Positions 1 through 8,259 of a stretch of 64,000 bases of DNA are shown piece by piece. How positions within the stretch are numbered: the stretch's first letter is position 1; the number at the start of each line of letters is the position of its first letter. Position numbers and translations under genes: made by a program. The stretch spans positions 62,001-126,000 of the forward strand of contig JAISJW010000022.1 in NCBI GenBank assembly GCA_031261175.1, in the 5' to 3' direction. The notes beneath the pieces were generated by a model. The model had not been told where the DNA came from. It saw nothing but the letters and a program-made list of their open reading frames with translations, and did not search any database. Origin of the DNA: Lactobacillales bacterium (GTDB lineage Bacteria > Bacillota > Bacilli > Lactobacillales > Streptococcaceae).

Positions 1-3000
1 TTCCAACTTCATACTGCCTATTCGTCATTCCGTGATGAGTTCCGTCAGCCTTAAAGCCGTATTCATACCGCTTCGCCCACTCACCCCTGTTCCACTGCAG
101 TTGAGCAGCCCCGGCAAGTGAGTAACTACCATTGCCAGTTCCCAAATCAACGAAACCATTACCCGATGATGAATCAATAGCGTCAGTAGTCGCAGTTATC
201 GCTTTCCACCCAGTTACATTACGAACATAATTACCGCTTCCTGCTACAACCTTTTCAAAATTGTAACGCGGCATAACACGCCCGCTCGCAATATTTTCAA
301 GCACTGCATCATTAGTCGGGCGGAAGAATCCATTTGAATCCCAACCTGGATTAAGACCGTGAATCGGAATCGAAGCAGCAAACTTGCCTGTATAAGCTTC
401 AGTAGCTACAGTCGCCGTAAGCGTCGAATCAATTTCATTCCCGTAATCATTCTTCGAAATATCTGTTCCAACACGGCTAAACGAACCAAGTCCCGCTGGC
501 ACTGTGAAGAACCCGCTATCGGTATCGGCCCCAGCCGTCCGCAGCGTCGTCTTAAATGAATCGGTAGTACCACCAACGGCAAGTCCCGAAATCCCCGCGG
601 CGTCATTTGTCAAACTCAGAGCGTTCACCGAGGTTGTTGCACTTAGCAAGCTAAGTGCAGACAGTGGGCCTGGGCCACTGCTCGGTTCGACCGGCGTCAC
701 TGGTGTATCCGTGCTCGCCGTGAAGCTCGCCGGCGCATTTTGCGAACCGCCTGGGAAGTTAATCTTCAGCTTAAGCACGCCGTTGATATTTTCGACATCT
801 CCCGTCAAACGGAACCGTAGCGACTTAATACCTGCAAGAATTTCATTTTGCGTCGCTCCGCTCTTCACTTTAACGACAACCGGATCGGTTCCAGCTAGTT
901 TTTCCCAATCTTTTGGCATCCCCGTTTGACTGCGCAGGCTCAACCCGTTCGGAATATCCTCGAACTCAATCGACGTAATCTCACGCGCCGGATTCGGCAG
1001 CGTAATGCTATCAATCGACACATCGCCTTTAGTCAAGGTTGAGGTGAATAAATCGCGGGCAATTAAAGGATCCCCAGGATGAGCAGGATCTTCCATTTCG
1101 AACGATCCATTACCCTTACCAACATAGTTCATCCATTTTCGAGCTGCTCCTGTCGAATTATTATGGAAGAGTGACACGTGTTTACCATCATCGTCGTAAC
1201 CATAATCGTAACCGTGATAACCGTTACTATTATTAAAGTCAGGCATAGTAGCACCTAATTCATAGCTACCATTAGCAACTTTAATATAATTATTACCCGT
1301 TGAAAAGTTATTAGCAATATTTGCAGCCTCGCCTGTAAAGGCTTGGGTCAATACCGCTCGCCACTTTGTCGTATTGCGAACGAAATTACCGTTACCTTTT
1401 CCAACATAAATGTATTCATAAACAGGAGTCAAATTACCCAATTGAGCAGGCGTACTCAAATATAGCGCACCTGAATTGGTTCCGCGATATTTACCATCGA
1501 CATCCCAACCTGCTAACTTACCTTTAACTGCGGCGCTTCCTGGTTGCGGTGTTCTTGCAGTTGCATTTCGGCGGTAATCTCCTTTATTAGAGTCTACTGG
1601 CAAGTACCCAGGATCTGTTTGCGCTCCTGTTGTTCCAGATGACTGTAGAGCGGCAGCAGGGAAAACTACTGAATCTACCGTAGTTGGTACATATCCGATA
1701 TAGCTATCTGCCAACGGTGCTTCACCCGTAACAAGCTGATGAGCACTAAACTCTACCATCTTATAGTTCTCATTAGAAACACTAATATTAGTAGTGTAAG
1801 ATTTAACCGTATTCGCTGAAGCGAAGTGGATTTCCACCGTGACATTACCGCTCAGGTTTTGTTGGTCATAAGCCCAACGAAGTTGGCTCAGCGCCGTTTG
1901 CACATCGCTATAATTGCGATCGCCCCCTGGATGGAACGTGTAAGTATTTCCACTAACCGTGTACGACCAACCGTCCGCTACCACCGGAATGAACGTCATC
2001 CCCGCCGGAACCGTAACATTAATGAAGCCGGCCGAGTTAAGCTGCGCCGCAGAATTAGCACTAATATCAATTGCCGGATATGGCAAGTGAATATCGCCTT
2101 TAACCCCGAGCGACAATTGCCCGCCCGCGGTATTCGGTTTCACGCTCAGGTCTTGCTTGTCCTTCACGCCGTCCGGCGCCATCGTCAAGACCCAGTTGAT
2201 CTTACCGTTGAACTGCCCAGGGATGAAGTTTTGCGCCGTGCTTTGCGCGATCATAAGCTGCAGCCGCTCTTTGGTGATCGAGAATTTGCGTTGGTAACCG
2301 CCGTCGTCGAAACCGCGCCAGTCGGTAAAGTTGCGATCGACAATCGGCATATTGGCAAATCCGCCATTCCCGCTCGTGTCATACTGGATCGCAGCCGTTC
2401 TTCCCGACTCGCCGTCACGGTCGTCCGTGACTAACTTATCAGTTCCACGGGCGGCGTTGACCATATCATAAATCACCGGAATAACGGCGAAGTCATTAGG
2501 GGTTTCACCCTTATCGACTTCAGCCTTGTGTTGATAATCGAAAATCCGAAGCTCAATCGAATCCTTAGCTTTAAGGGTTTGGCTGGCATTTTGAATCTTA
2601 CCATCCTCGAACCACAACGAATCGCTGACTTCGAGATAAACTTTACCTTCAAGGACTAATTGCACATCGAGTTGTTTTGTGCCCGACGCCACATTAAGAT
2701 TCCAGTTTCCTGTCGTCATAAGGTTTTTGAACGTCGTCCCCAAACCATCTTGAAGGAACTTATTACTCGTTGTATCGGCTGTTTCACGCTTAATTACATC
2801 GGCGTATAAATCGAAACTTTGCTCCGGCTTGGTGTAATGGGTCCCGTCAATATTCCCGTATAAGTCCTGCAGCTCAGCTGCGAGATTTGGTTCTTCCGCG
2901 TGCAAATCGAACACCCCGTTAACCGGGTAACGCGGATTCAAGGCAATTGAAGCGGCCTTATAGGTGCCAGGCACATCACTCGGAACCTTGATCGTTTGAC

Positions 3001-6000
3001 CTACGTTGTTTACGAAGGTTATTTTACCAGGGATCGCTGAAGTACCAGGGTCATCCGGCGTAATTACGACTTCCCCATCATTCGGAGGTGTTGCATCAAT
3101 ATAATAGAAGGTTGTCGATTTGTGTGCTGCAACCGAGTTGAACTTGATCCAATAGTTCGGTCGACTCGAGTCATTGTCAATTGCCGAGGTCGCAAATTTA
3201 ACATCGTAAATCGGATTGTACCCATCGATACTCTTATATTCAGGCGTTCCGTAGATCGGCAGCCTATCGACTGTACCACTTGGGAACTGGTTGCTACCCA
3301 TAAATTGATTAGTGTTATATGTGTAATGCTCAATGAGTTGGTACGGATCTGACCCCTCGATCGTGTTCGTCACGTCCGGCTCGTCTAGTTTATCGAAATC
3401 TTCGATTCCGTATCTCACGAGTTCATATCGCCTGTAACCACTTGTCGCTCCGGGTGCCCAGTAACCTGTGTTATCATCTACATAGATATACTTAGCTAGC
3501 CAACCGTCATTGACGCTGTCTTTCGCGATATTCGAATCGTGTTTCCCTTCCGAGTCTTTTTCGCTCGTCAATAGCACTCGTGGCAATTTTTCATCCGGTT
3601 TCGGCAAGTCATCGCCTGGCGCACCATAGTTAGCGTTGTCGACTTGTTTGTCGTTCGGAGTTTCTATTTTCCACTCTTTAAATTGATAGCGCGCAGTTGT
3701 CGAATATTTAATATCAGCCGCCGCAATAACTTCTTGATGATAATTGCCTTCACGGTCGACGACGAGCGTGTGGACGAAAATTTTATCGAGATTTTCTTTT
3801 CCTGAATGGCCATCGATACCTGCTACGATATCCTCAAGCGAGGCAAGTGAGAACGGCATCGTAAGCGTCGTTTCAACATTCCCTTCGGAAGGGTGTAACG
3901 AGTTAGCGCCATAGTCAACTAGTTTACCGTTTTGAACTTTGAAGGTCGTCGTTAAGGTATCGGGATTGATTTCACTGACAACGGGGTCGCCGTTGTAGTC
4001 GACCATCGTTTGGCCATCTTTTGAGCCATCCCATTTCGTTCCATCATACCAGCGTTGATTAGCCGAAAGTTCCGACTGTTCCACGACGATATCATTCGTT
4101 TTAACGAGTTCTAAGGTCATATAGCCGGTAATTGGCTTGCCTGTCCAAGCCATCGTTAGTTTCTCGCAATCTTTTTCAGTTTTCGTTCCGTCGTAACTGT
4201 AGAACAAGTTTTTGGTTACGTCATAGAAGATGCGCGAGTTCTCTGCCTCGTTTTCTTCTTGACCCTTGTAGTAGATGTTGTGCGTTACCGGGTCGAGAAT
4301 CAGCGCAGCTGTTTCAGTGGCCGCCCCAGGGAATTGATAGATTTCTTTCTTGATCAGTGGCAATTGCCGGTTCGCCGCATTTTCATCTTTTTGCAAGATT
4401 GTGCCGGCATTTTGATCGACGAAGAAATTCGAGTCCGGATTGAAGCTAACCGCAAAGACCGCCCCTTTCACATCCGACTTAGCCTCGTCTTTGATGATGT
4501 CTGAATATTTGATGTTGTCCGTTGGATTACCTATCCCTATCGAGCGCGATAGCGCGATAGTGGAAGGCATCATATCCATATTTTTGCCATCACCGACTTC
4601 TTCGCCGTTGTGATCCGCATCATAAGGTGAATATTCTTCGATGTACCCAGTTCCGACATAACCACCAAATTGGCGGCCATCTGACCAAGCGTTTTTCATA
4701 TCGGCACGCATTGCGGTACGTTGGGCGTCTGTAATTAAGCCATCCGCGTGCATTTTTTCGATGTATTGTGAATCAGTTGATGTATTGTTGTTTTTATTAC
4801 CCCAAATATTTAGGAATACTTCATTGGCACTCTGATCGTTATTAGGCTCACCACTATTCCAATATTCGTGCCCCGTCAAAGTTCCGCGCGATTGAATCAA
4901 TTCGCCAGCTTCTGGGCCAGTCATCCAGTACCAAGTCGCATTGGATGATGTTGTTCCATCGTTGACAACTGTATTTTGGTAATCATAATAATTACCTCTG
5001 ACCCCACCGGTAGGTTGAGCTCGGAACAGTGTCATATCTACCGAGTCATCGCCCGATGTCCAAAATAAGTGCAGCGGGTCAGAGATAGCTCGTTTACCAT
5101 CAACCGAATAATGGTTGACGTATTTTCCTGTTTTCGCCGCAACGCTCGAAGCATCAACGATTGCACCATCTTGATTTCGATAATTCAACGTTCCGTTATT
5201 CGCTGTGGCATCATCCCCGATCGAACTATAACCTGGTCCTGGTATTGCTGATAAGAACGCCGCTCTTGCTGCGCTATCAGTTGGCGTAGGTGTAGTTCCG
5301 ACGTGATCTTGCATCTTATCGAATCCCGTATCACTGTAGTATTGACGCGTTCCACCCGTCCACCAGATGTTTTCAAGTCCATCTTGTGCTGTCCAGCCGT
5401 TATAGTGTCTTCTTGAAAGTCCTCCTATTACTACGTGTTCTCCGATATCACCCGCATCCGTTGTTAAGTAACCCGGAAGTCCGCGGTAGCGTTTGCTTTT
5501 AGCCTCATTATAGGCATCTACTAACCCAATACCATTATTACGAATGGAATTGTTTCTGTTAGTTATGGTAAAACCGTTAGTATGTTGGACTGGCTTGTAA
5601 TAGTGCAAATGCCCATCAGCATCACGATATGACTTAGTGTAAGGCCCATCTTGCGAAAGCGTGATGGTAATCTTATTTCCTCCGCCACCAGTTGGATTAT
5701 TGATAACATCTGGTACACCAGTAAATTGAAGTGCATTTAAATAGCGCTTAATCATTACATCCGCTTTTTGTTTACCGTTTGCACCAAACGAAAACGATTG
5801 ATCGCCAGCTAAATATCCGTTAGCCACGCTGAATTTTGTAGATATCGCAGTATCATGTGTTCCTAAAGCGTTTATTTCATCAGTGAATGTAGCTCCTTGC
5901 TCCTTCCAATTGGCGCGCATCCCGATTTTAGTTTCATCGAAATATATCTTCTCCATCGAGTCGCCATTGGACGCGGTCTTCGTATCATACCCTTGTCCTG

Positions 6001-7081
6001 CAATATTGGTTAGACGCATAGAGTCTCGATATGCAGTTAACGAATCTGCGGGCACAGTAGGCTTGCGTGCCATCGTCATCCCTTTTGGCCACTGGATAGT
6101 CATATAACCTTCGGGAGCTCCCCAGTTTGTTGAGTTGATAACGATATTACTAAGGGTATAGATATCATTTGCCGCAAGAACACCTTGATCTCCAGTTTTA
6201 TTTAATTCAAAAGTTATTACTGTATCACCGTTGTTGTCGAGAATTGCCTCCGCATCTTTTGTTTGGGCCTTGATGCCCATGTAGTAAGTCGAGCCTTCGT
6301 CCTCGGGGTCTAGCACCAAGTCACCATTCTGAGCTGACATCGAGATTGAACGCAAGATTGGCGAAGTTGTATCGATTAAGTTGGTCTTTTTGACTAATTT
6401 ATTATGGCCAAGCGTTACGTCCGAATCGCTATACCAAGGATTATTGGATGCGTCCTCGTCACTTGGGATTGTGACGATCGGAGCGGTTTTGGTTTTTGTT
6501 TCCATTTGGAAGACTTGCATGCTGTCGAGCGACTTGCCCATCATCACTTTATTGTCTTCGAGGTTGGTCGTCCAGACCGTGAAGTTGTGGTCGAAGAAGT
6601 TGTTGAAGCGGTAGTTCGATTTCGCGTCGTAGTCGCCCGAGTAGTAGGTGTTCGCTAGAATCGACGTATCCTTAAGCGCCGCCGAGTCCAGTCTATCCGT
6701 GTGATCCGGCTGACCTGCCGTGTTCGGAACCGGATAGTTGTCCGGAGCCGCAGAGTCCGCAATTACCATCCCGTTCAAACTTGTCGAACGCGCTGCATCA
6801 ATCGGATCATAAGCCACGTCTTTTTTCCACGACTTGATCGAATCCGAATCCGTCCCGGACGTAAATTTCTTCTTCGCCGCGATGTTCAAATTCATCTCAG
6901 TAATTTGCGCCGCCCCGTTGAACATTATGCCGCCGAACTCAATTACTACCGGCGCAATCACTGCAATGAACATTCCCGTCGCAATTAGTTGCTTAATCAG
7001 CATATTGCGCGAAAAAGCACTGCGCCTCGGCCCAGCTTTTCGTATATTCGTATTATCTGTCTGGTGATTATGTTTACCCAT
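1..7081 (-). CDS. Giant secreted surface protein, 5' part (gene runs off the left edge); probable C-type lectin-like domain
   Basis: The minus-strand frame is open from an ATG at 7081 to position 1, giving 2360 codons with no stop. The N-terminus is basic, then hydrophobic around residues 30-50 (MLIKQLIATGMFIAVIAPVV), which fits a signal peptide or membrane anchor. Residues about 560-820 look like a C-type lectin-like fold: a W-W-T-G-G-T stretch, W-Y-W-M-T-G-P, a GEPNN stretch with E745-P746-N747 in the position of the Ca2+/sugar-binding EPN motif, a later W-S-D, and a closing GYIEEY strand. The rest is Ser/Thr/Asn/Gly-rich, beta-type sequence. Near the left edge at least two copies of a ~150-residue unit carry G-N-G-x-F/Y-V-R-N-x-T-x-W. 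AGCGAGG precedes the ATG by about 9 nt. The C-terminus and any cell-wall anchor lie outside the window. A carbohydrate-binding adhesin is inferred, not shown. Confidence 0.75.
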   Translation of the reverse strand, partial: MGKHNHQTDNTNIRKAGPRRSAFSRNMLIKQLIATGMFIAVIAPVVIEFGGIMFNGAAQITEMNLNIAAKKKFTSGTDSDSIKSWKKDVAYDPIDAARSTSLNGMVIADSAAPDNYPVPNTAGQPDHTDRLDSAALKDTSILANTYYSGDYDAKSNYRFNNFFDHNFTVWTTNLEDNKVMMGKSLDSMQVFQMETKTKTAPIVTIPSDEDASNNPWYSDSDVTLGHNKLVKKTNLIDTTSPILRSISMSAQNGDLVLDPEDEGSTYYMGIKAQTKDAEAILDNNGDTVITFELNKTGDQGVLAANDIYTLSNIVINSTNWGAPEGYMTIQWPKGMTMARKPTVPADSLTAYRDSMRLTNIAGQGYDTKTASNGDSMEKIYFDETKIGMRANWKEQGATFTDEINALGTHDTAISTKFSVANGYLAGDQSFSFGANGKQKADVMIKRYLNALQFTGVPDVINNPTGGGGNKITITLSQDGPYTKSYRDADGHLHYYKPVQHTNGFTITNRNNSIRNNGIGLVDAYNEAKSKRYRGLPGYLTTDAGDIGEHVVIGGLSRRHYNGWTAQDGLENIWWTGGTRQYYSDTGFDKMQDHVGTTPTPTDSAARAAFLSAIPGPGYSSIGDDATANNGTLNYRNQDGAIVDASSVAAKTGKYVNHYSVDGKRAISDPLHLFWTSGDDSVDMTLFRAQPTGGVRGNYYDYQNTVVNDGTTSSNATWYWMTGPEAGELIQSRGTLTGHEYWNSGEPNNDQSANEVFLNIWGNKNNNTSTDSQYIEKMHADGLITDAQRTAMRADMKNAWSDGRQFGGYVGTGYIEEYSPYDADHNGEEVGDGKNMDMMPSTIALSRSIGIGNPTDNIKYSDIIKDEAKSDVKGAVFAVSFNPDSNFFVDQNAGTILQKDENAANRQLPLIKKEIYQFPGAATETAALILDPVTHNIYYKGQEENEAENSRIFYDVTKNLFYSYDGTKTEKDCEKLTMAWTGKPITGYMTLELVKTNDIVVEQSELSANQRWYDGTKWDGSKDGQTMVDYNGDPVVSEINPDTLTTTFKVQNGKLVDYGANSLHPSEGNVETTLTMPFSLASLEDIVAGIDGHSGKENLDKIFVHTLVVDREGNYHQEVIAAADIKYSTTARYQFKEWKIETPNDKQVDNANYGAPGDDLPKPDEKLPRVLLTSEKDSEGKHDSNIAKDSVNDGWLAKYIYVDDNTGYWAPGATSGYRRYELVRYGIEDFDKLDEPDVTNTIEGSDPYQLIEHYTYNTNQFMGSNQFPSGTVDRLPIYGTPEYKSIDGYNPIYDVKFATSAIDNDSSRPNYWIKFNSVAAHKSTTFYYIDATPPNDGEVVITPDDPGTSAIPGKITFVNNVGQTIKVPSDVPGTYKAASIALNPRYPVNGVFDLHAEEPNLAAELQDLYGNIDGTHYTKPEQSFDLYADVIKRETADTTSNKFLQDGLGTTFKNLMTTGNWNLNVASGTKQLDVQLVLEGKVYLEVSDSLWFEDGKIQNASQTLKAKDSIELRIFDYQHKAEVDKGETPNDFAVIPVIYDMVNAARGTDKLVTDDRDGESGRTAAIQYDTSGNGGFANMPIVDRNFTDWRGFDDGGYQRKFSITKERLQLMIAQSTAQNFIPGQFNGKINWVLTMAPDGVKDKQDLSVKPNTAGGQLSLGVKGDIHLPYPAIDISANSAAQLNSAGFINVTVPAGMTFIPVVADGWSYTVSGNTYTFHPGGDRNYSDVQTALSQLRWAYDQQNLSGNVTVEIHFASANTVKSYTTNISVSNENYKMVEFSAHQLVTGEAPLADSYIGYVPTTVDSVVFPAAALQSSGTTGAQTDPGYLPVDSNKGDYRRNATARTPQPGSAAVKGKLAGWDVDGKYRGTNSGALYLSTPAQLGNLTPVYEYIYVGKGNGNFVRNTTKWRAVLTQAFTGEAANIANNFSTGNNYIKVANGSYELGATMPDFNNSNGYHGYDYGYDDDGKHVSLFHNNSTGAARKWMNYVGKGNGSFEMEDPAHPGDPLIARDLFTSTLTKGDVSIDSITLPNPAREITSIEFEDIPNGLSLRSQTGMPKDWEKLAGTDPVVVKVKSGATQNEILAGIKSLRFRLTGDVENINGVLKLKINFPGGSQNAPASFTASTDTPVTPVEPSSGPGPLSALSLLSATTSVNALSLTNDAAGISGLAVGGTTDSFKTTLRTAGADTDSGFFTVPAGLGSFSRVGTDISKNDYGNEIDSTLTATVATEAYTGKFAASIPIHGLNPGWDSNGFFRPTNDAVLENIASGRVMPRYNFEKVVAGSGNYVRNVTGWKAITATTDAIDSSSGNGFVDLGTGNGSYSLAGAAQLQWNRGEWAKRYEYGFKADGTHHGMTNRQYEVG

Positions 7082-7107
7082 AACAAATAACCTCGCTCTC
7101 TAAACAT
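6997..7107 (-). other. Possible overlapping upstream ORF (36 codons) at the start of the giant surface gene
   Basis: An ATG at 7107 follows AAAGGTGAGAAA, a better ribosome site than the one serving the giant gene 26 nt downstream. Its frame is different, runs 36 codons and stops at 6997 inside the surface-protein gene. It could be a translated leader that tunes expression, or a chance ORF. No family resemblance was seen. Confidence 0.3.
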
Positions 7108-7120
7108 TTTCTCACCTTTT

Positions 7121-7149
7121 ATTATATTCTTGTTCCGAGATTTTGTCTA
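7121..7149 (-). promoter_or_regulatory. Promoter of the giant surface gene
   Basis: Minus strand: TAGACA (-35), 17-bp spacer, TATAAT (-10), about 40 nt upstream of the ATG at 7081. Confidence 0.6.
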
Positions 7150-7273
7150 GATTTTTCCCTTTTTTTCGCCCGATTTGCTTAAGCAGCTCCGATATAGATA
7201 AAATATAGGGTCTTTTAGATTTTTTATGCTGTTTTCCGTCGTTTATTAAGCCATTTTAGCCGCCCTTGACAAC

Positions 7274-7345
7274 CTACTGTTTTTTAACGCGTTTTTTAGG
7301 GGTTTCGAGGTCTGAATCCCCTAAAAAAGCCCTTAAAACACAGTA
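7274..7345. repeat. Long intergenic hairpin with conserved heptaloop, copy A
   Basis: Inverted repeat with ~29-nt arms (left CTACTGTTTTTTAACGCG..., right ending ...TTAAAACACAGTAG) around TTC-GAGGTCT-GAA. The left arm is slightly degenerate compared with copy B at 7766. No U tract follows. The same apical loop occurs at 7799, 25817, 34830 and 59660. A duplicated ~75-nt segment with a plus-strand promoter follows directly. The stretch 7150-7270 holds nothing else recognised. Confidence 0.8.
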
Positions 7346-7379
7346 GCTAATTTTAAAGGATTAATAATTAGCTGATTTA

Positions 7380-7408
7380 TTGAATTTGAGCGTGAAATTT
7401 GGTATTAT
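7380..7408 (+). promoter_or_regulatory. Promoter for antisense RNA 1
   Basis: TTGAAT, 17-bp spacer, TATTAT. The same promoter and flanks recur at 7873-7901, about 490 bp away. It drives transcription towards the 3' end of toxin-like ORF 1. Confidence 0.65.
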
Positions 7409-7414
7409 AGGAAT

Positions 7415-7537
7415 TGAAAAGAGCCGACCCTGTAACGTCGACCCTTAACACACTAGCGTCGCTAACGCGGCAGCTCGTTTTGATTAAACTTGATTAACCA
7501 CAAACTTGCTAAAGTCTGTAGTGGTTAATCTTTTTCT
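7415..7537 (+). ncRNA. Putative antitoxin antisense RNA 1
   Basis: Inferred from the promoter at 7380-7408 and the bidirectional hairpin at 7492-7530 followed by TTTTTC. No plausible coding ORF lies in it. It is convergent with toxin-like ORF 1 and overlaps its stop codon and terminator, the layout of the txpA/RatA and bsrG/SR4 type I systems. A 5' CGAC...GTCG hairpin is shared with antisense RNA 2. Ends are approximate. Confidence 0.5.
7492..7535. terminator. Bidirectional terminator between antisense RNA 1 and toxin 1
   Basis: GATTAACCAC ... GTGGTTAATC stem (7492-7501 with 7521-7530), then TTTTTCTTT on the plus strand. The stem includes the toxin ORF's stop codon. Confidence 0.65.
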
Positions 7538-7608
7538 TTGCGATTTTCACGAAACATGATGAGTAACATCATAATCTCGATCAGCTGCAAAATGTCCGAA
7601 ATAGACAC
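7525..7608 (-). CDS. Type I toxin-like membrane peptide 1 (27 aa)
   Basis: A GTG start at 7608 lies about 11 nt after GGAAAGGAGC. The peptide begins MSISDILQLIEIMM, has a hydrophobic helix (residues 6-19), a basic tail (RENRKEK) and stops inside a terminator stem. Size, S-x-x-D N-terminus, single helix and charged tail fit the holin-like type I toxins of Bacillota (Hol_Tox/TxpA/BsrG type), which act on the membrane. Its own promoter lies at 7726-7753 and an antisense RNA converges on it from 7415. A second in-frame-independent ORF (7581-7661, ATG after GGGGGTGAT, 26 codons) overlaps its start and could couple its translation. The toxin role is inferred from size, layout and the paired copy at 8010, not from a database match. 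Confidence 0.5.
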   Translation of the reverse strand: MSISDILQLIEIMMLLIMFRENRKEKD

Positions 7609-7725
7609 AGATTTGGAAGCTCCTTTCCTAGATTTTCAGTACGCAATGGATTGTTGTCCATCACATCACCCCCAATCGTTATGCGGAAACGAGCTACCAC
7701 CATTAACTTTAACTAGTGTTTTGAA

Positions 7726-7753
7726 ATTATAGCAGAAAATTTTATGCGTTTCA
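7726..7753 (-). promoter_or_regulatory. Promoter of toxin-like ORF 1
   Basis: Minus strand: TTGAAA (7753-7748), 16-bp spacer, TATAAT preceded by TGC (extended -10). The predicted leader of about 110 nt is long for a 27-aa peptide, as in other type I toxin mRNAs. Confidence 0.6.
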
Positions 7754-7765
7754 AGATTGCTTAAT

Positions 7766-7838
7766 GCTACTGTGTTTTAAGGGGTTTTTTAGGGGTTTCG
7801 AGGTCTGAATCCCCTAAAAAAGCCCTTAAAACACAGTA
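7766..7838. repeat. Long intergenic hairpin with conserved heptaloop, copy B
   Basis: Near-perfect inverted repeat, left arm CTACTGTGTTTTAAGGGG... and right arm ...CCCTTAAAACACAGTAG, with apex TTC-GAGGTCT-GAA. The segment 7766-7920 is nearly identical to 7274-7430, so hairpin plus antisense promoter form one duplicated block. Confidence 0.85.
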
Positions 7839-7872
7839 GCTAATTTTAAAGGTTTAATAATTAGCTGATTTA

Positions 7873-7901
7873 TTGAATTTGAGCGTGAAATTTGGTATTA
7901 T
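7873..7901 (+). promoter_or_regulatory. Promoter for antisense RNA 2
   Basis: TTGAAT, 17-bp spacer, TATTAT, identical to the promoter at 7380-7408. Confidence 0.65.
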
Positions 7902-7907
7902 AGGAAT

Positions 7908-8022
7908 TGAAAAGAGCCGACACGGGTAATGTCGACTCCTACCTAAGTCATCGATTGATGGCGACCATTTGAATAGTTTGACTAATCCAAACCGTCTAAA
8001 GTTAAAGGATTAGTCTTTTTGT
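7908..8022 (+). ncRNA. Putative antitoxin antisense RNA 2
   Basis: Starts just after the duplicated promoter, shares its first ~20 nt and a CGAC...GTCG 5' hairpin with antisense RNA 1, then diverges. It ends at the hairpin 7980-8015 followed by TTTTTG. It overlaps the 3' end of toxin-like ORF 2. The divergent bodies suggest cognate, non-cross-reacting pairs. Ends are approximate. Confidence 0.5.
7980..8020. terminator. Bidirectional terminator between antisense RNA 2 and toxin 2
   Basis: GACTAATCC ... GGATTAGTC stem with TTTTTG on the plus side. The toxin ORF's stop codon lies in the stem. The sequence differs from the terminator at 7492. Confidence 0.65.
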
Positions 8023-8102
8023 TTGTTGTTTTCAGATTTCACAACTAATTTTACCACGTAAATTACAAGTGATAAAATCGCGCAAATATCCGCAACGCTC
8101 AA
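8010..8102 (-). CDS. Type I toxin-like membrane peptide 2 (30 aa)
   Basis: TTG start at 8102, 9 nt after a consensus AAAGGAGG. The peptide begins LSVADICAILSLVIYVVK: S-V-A-D, a hydrophobic helix over residues 5-21, then a charged tail (SENNKQKD). This matches the remembered pattern of the small holin-like toxin family of Bacillota. The frame is also open upstream to an ATG at 8144 that has its own GAGGGTGG site, giving a 44-residue alternative beginning MAYYTHSNERR. The shorter form is preferred for its stronger ribosome site. It pairs with antisense RNA 2 as toxin 1 does with antisense RNA 1. Function is inferred. Confidence 0.55.
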   Translation of the reverse strand: MSVADICAILSLVIYVVKLVVKSENNKQKD

Positions 8103-8205
8103 AGAGATTAACCTCCTTTCATTAGAGTGAGTGTAATAGGCCATAGGCACCACCCTCTTCCTGATGAAATTTGGTCACCATCATTCAACTTTATTAGGTT
8201 CGTAT

Positions 8206-8235
8206 ATAATAACACAAAAGCCCGGGAGGTCGCAA
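8206..8235 (-). promoter_or_regulatory. Possible promoter of toxin-like ORF 2
   Basis: Minus strand: TTGCGA, 18-bp spacer, TATTAT. The -35 lies inside the terminator of the preceding gene. Confidence 0.4.
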
Positions 8236-8259
8236 ATGCGATTTCCGGGCTTAAATTTT
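8218..8259 (-). terminator. Terminator of the VbhA-like gene
   Basis: AAGCCCGG ... CCGGGCTT stem (8219-8252), followed on the minus strand by TTTTG and starting just after the stop codon at 8260. Confidence 0.65.

Noticed and set aside
1826..2434. 202-codon plus-strand ORF
   Set aside because: It is antisense to the open frame of the giant surface protein and has no ribosome site.
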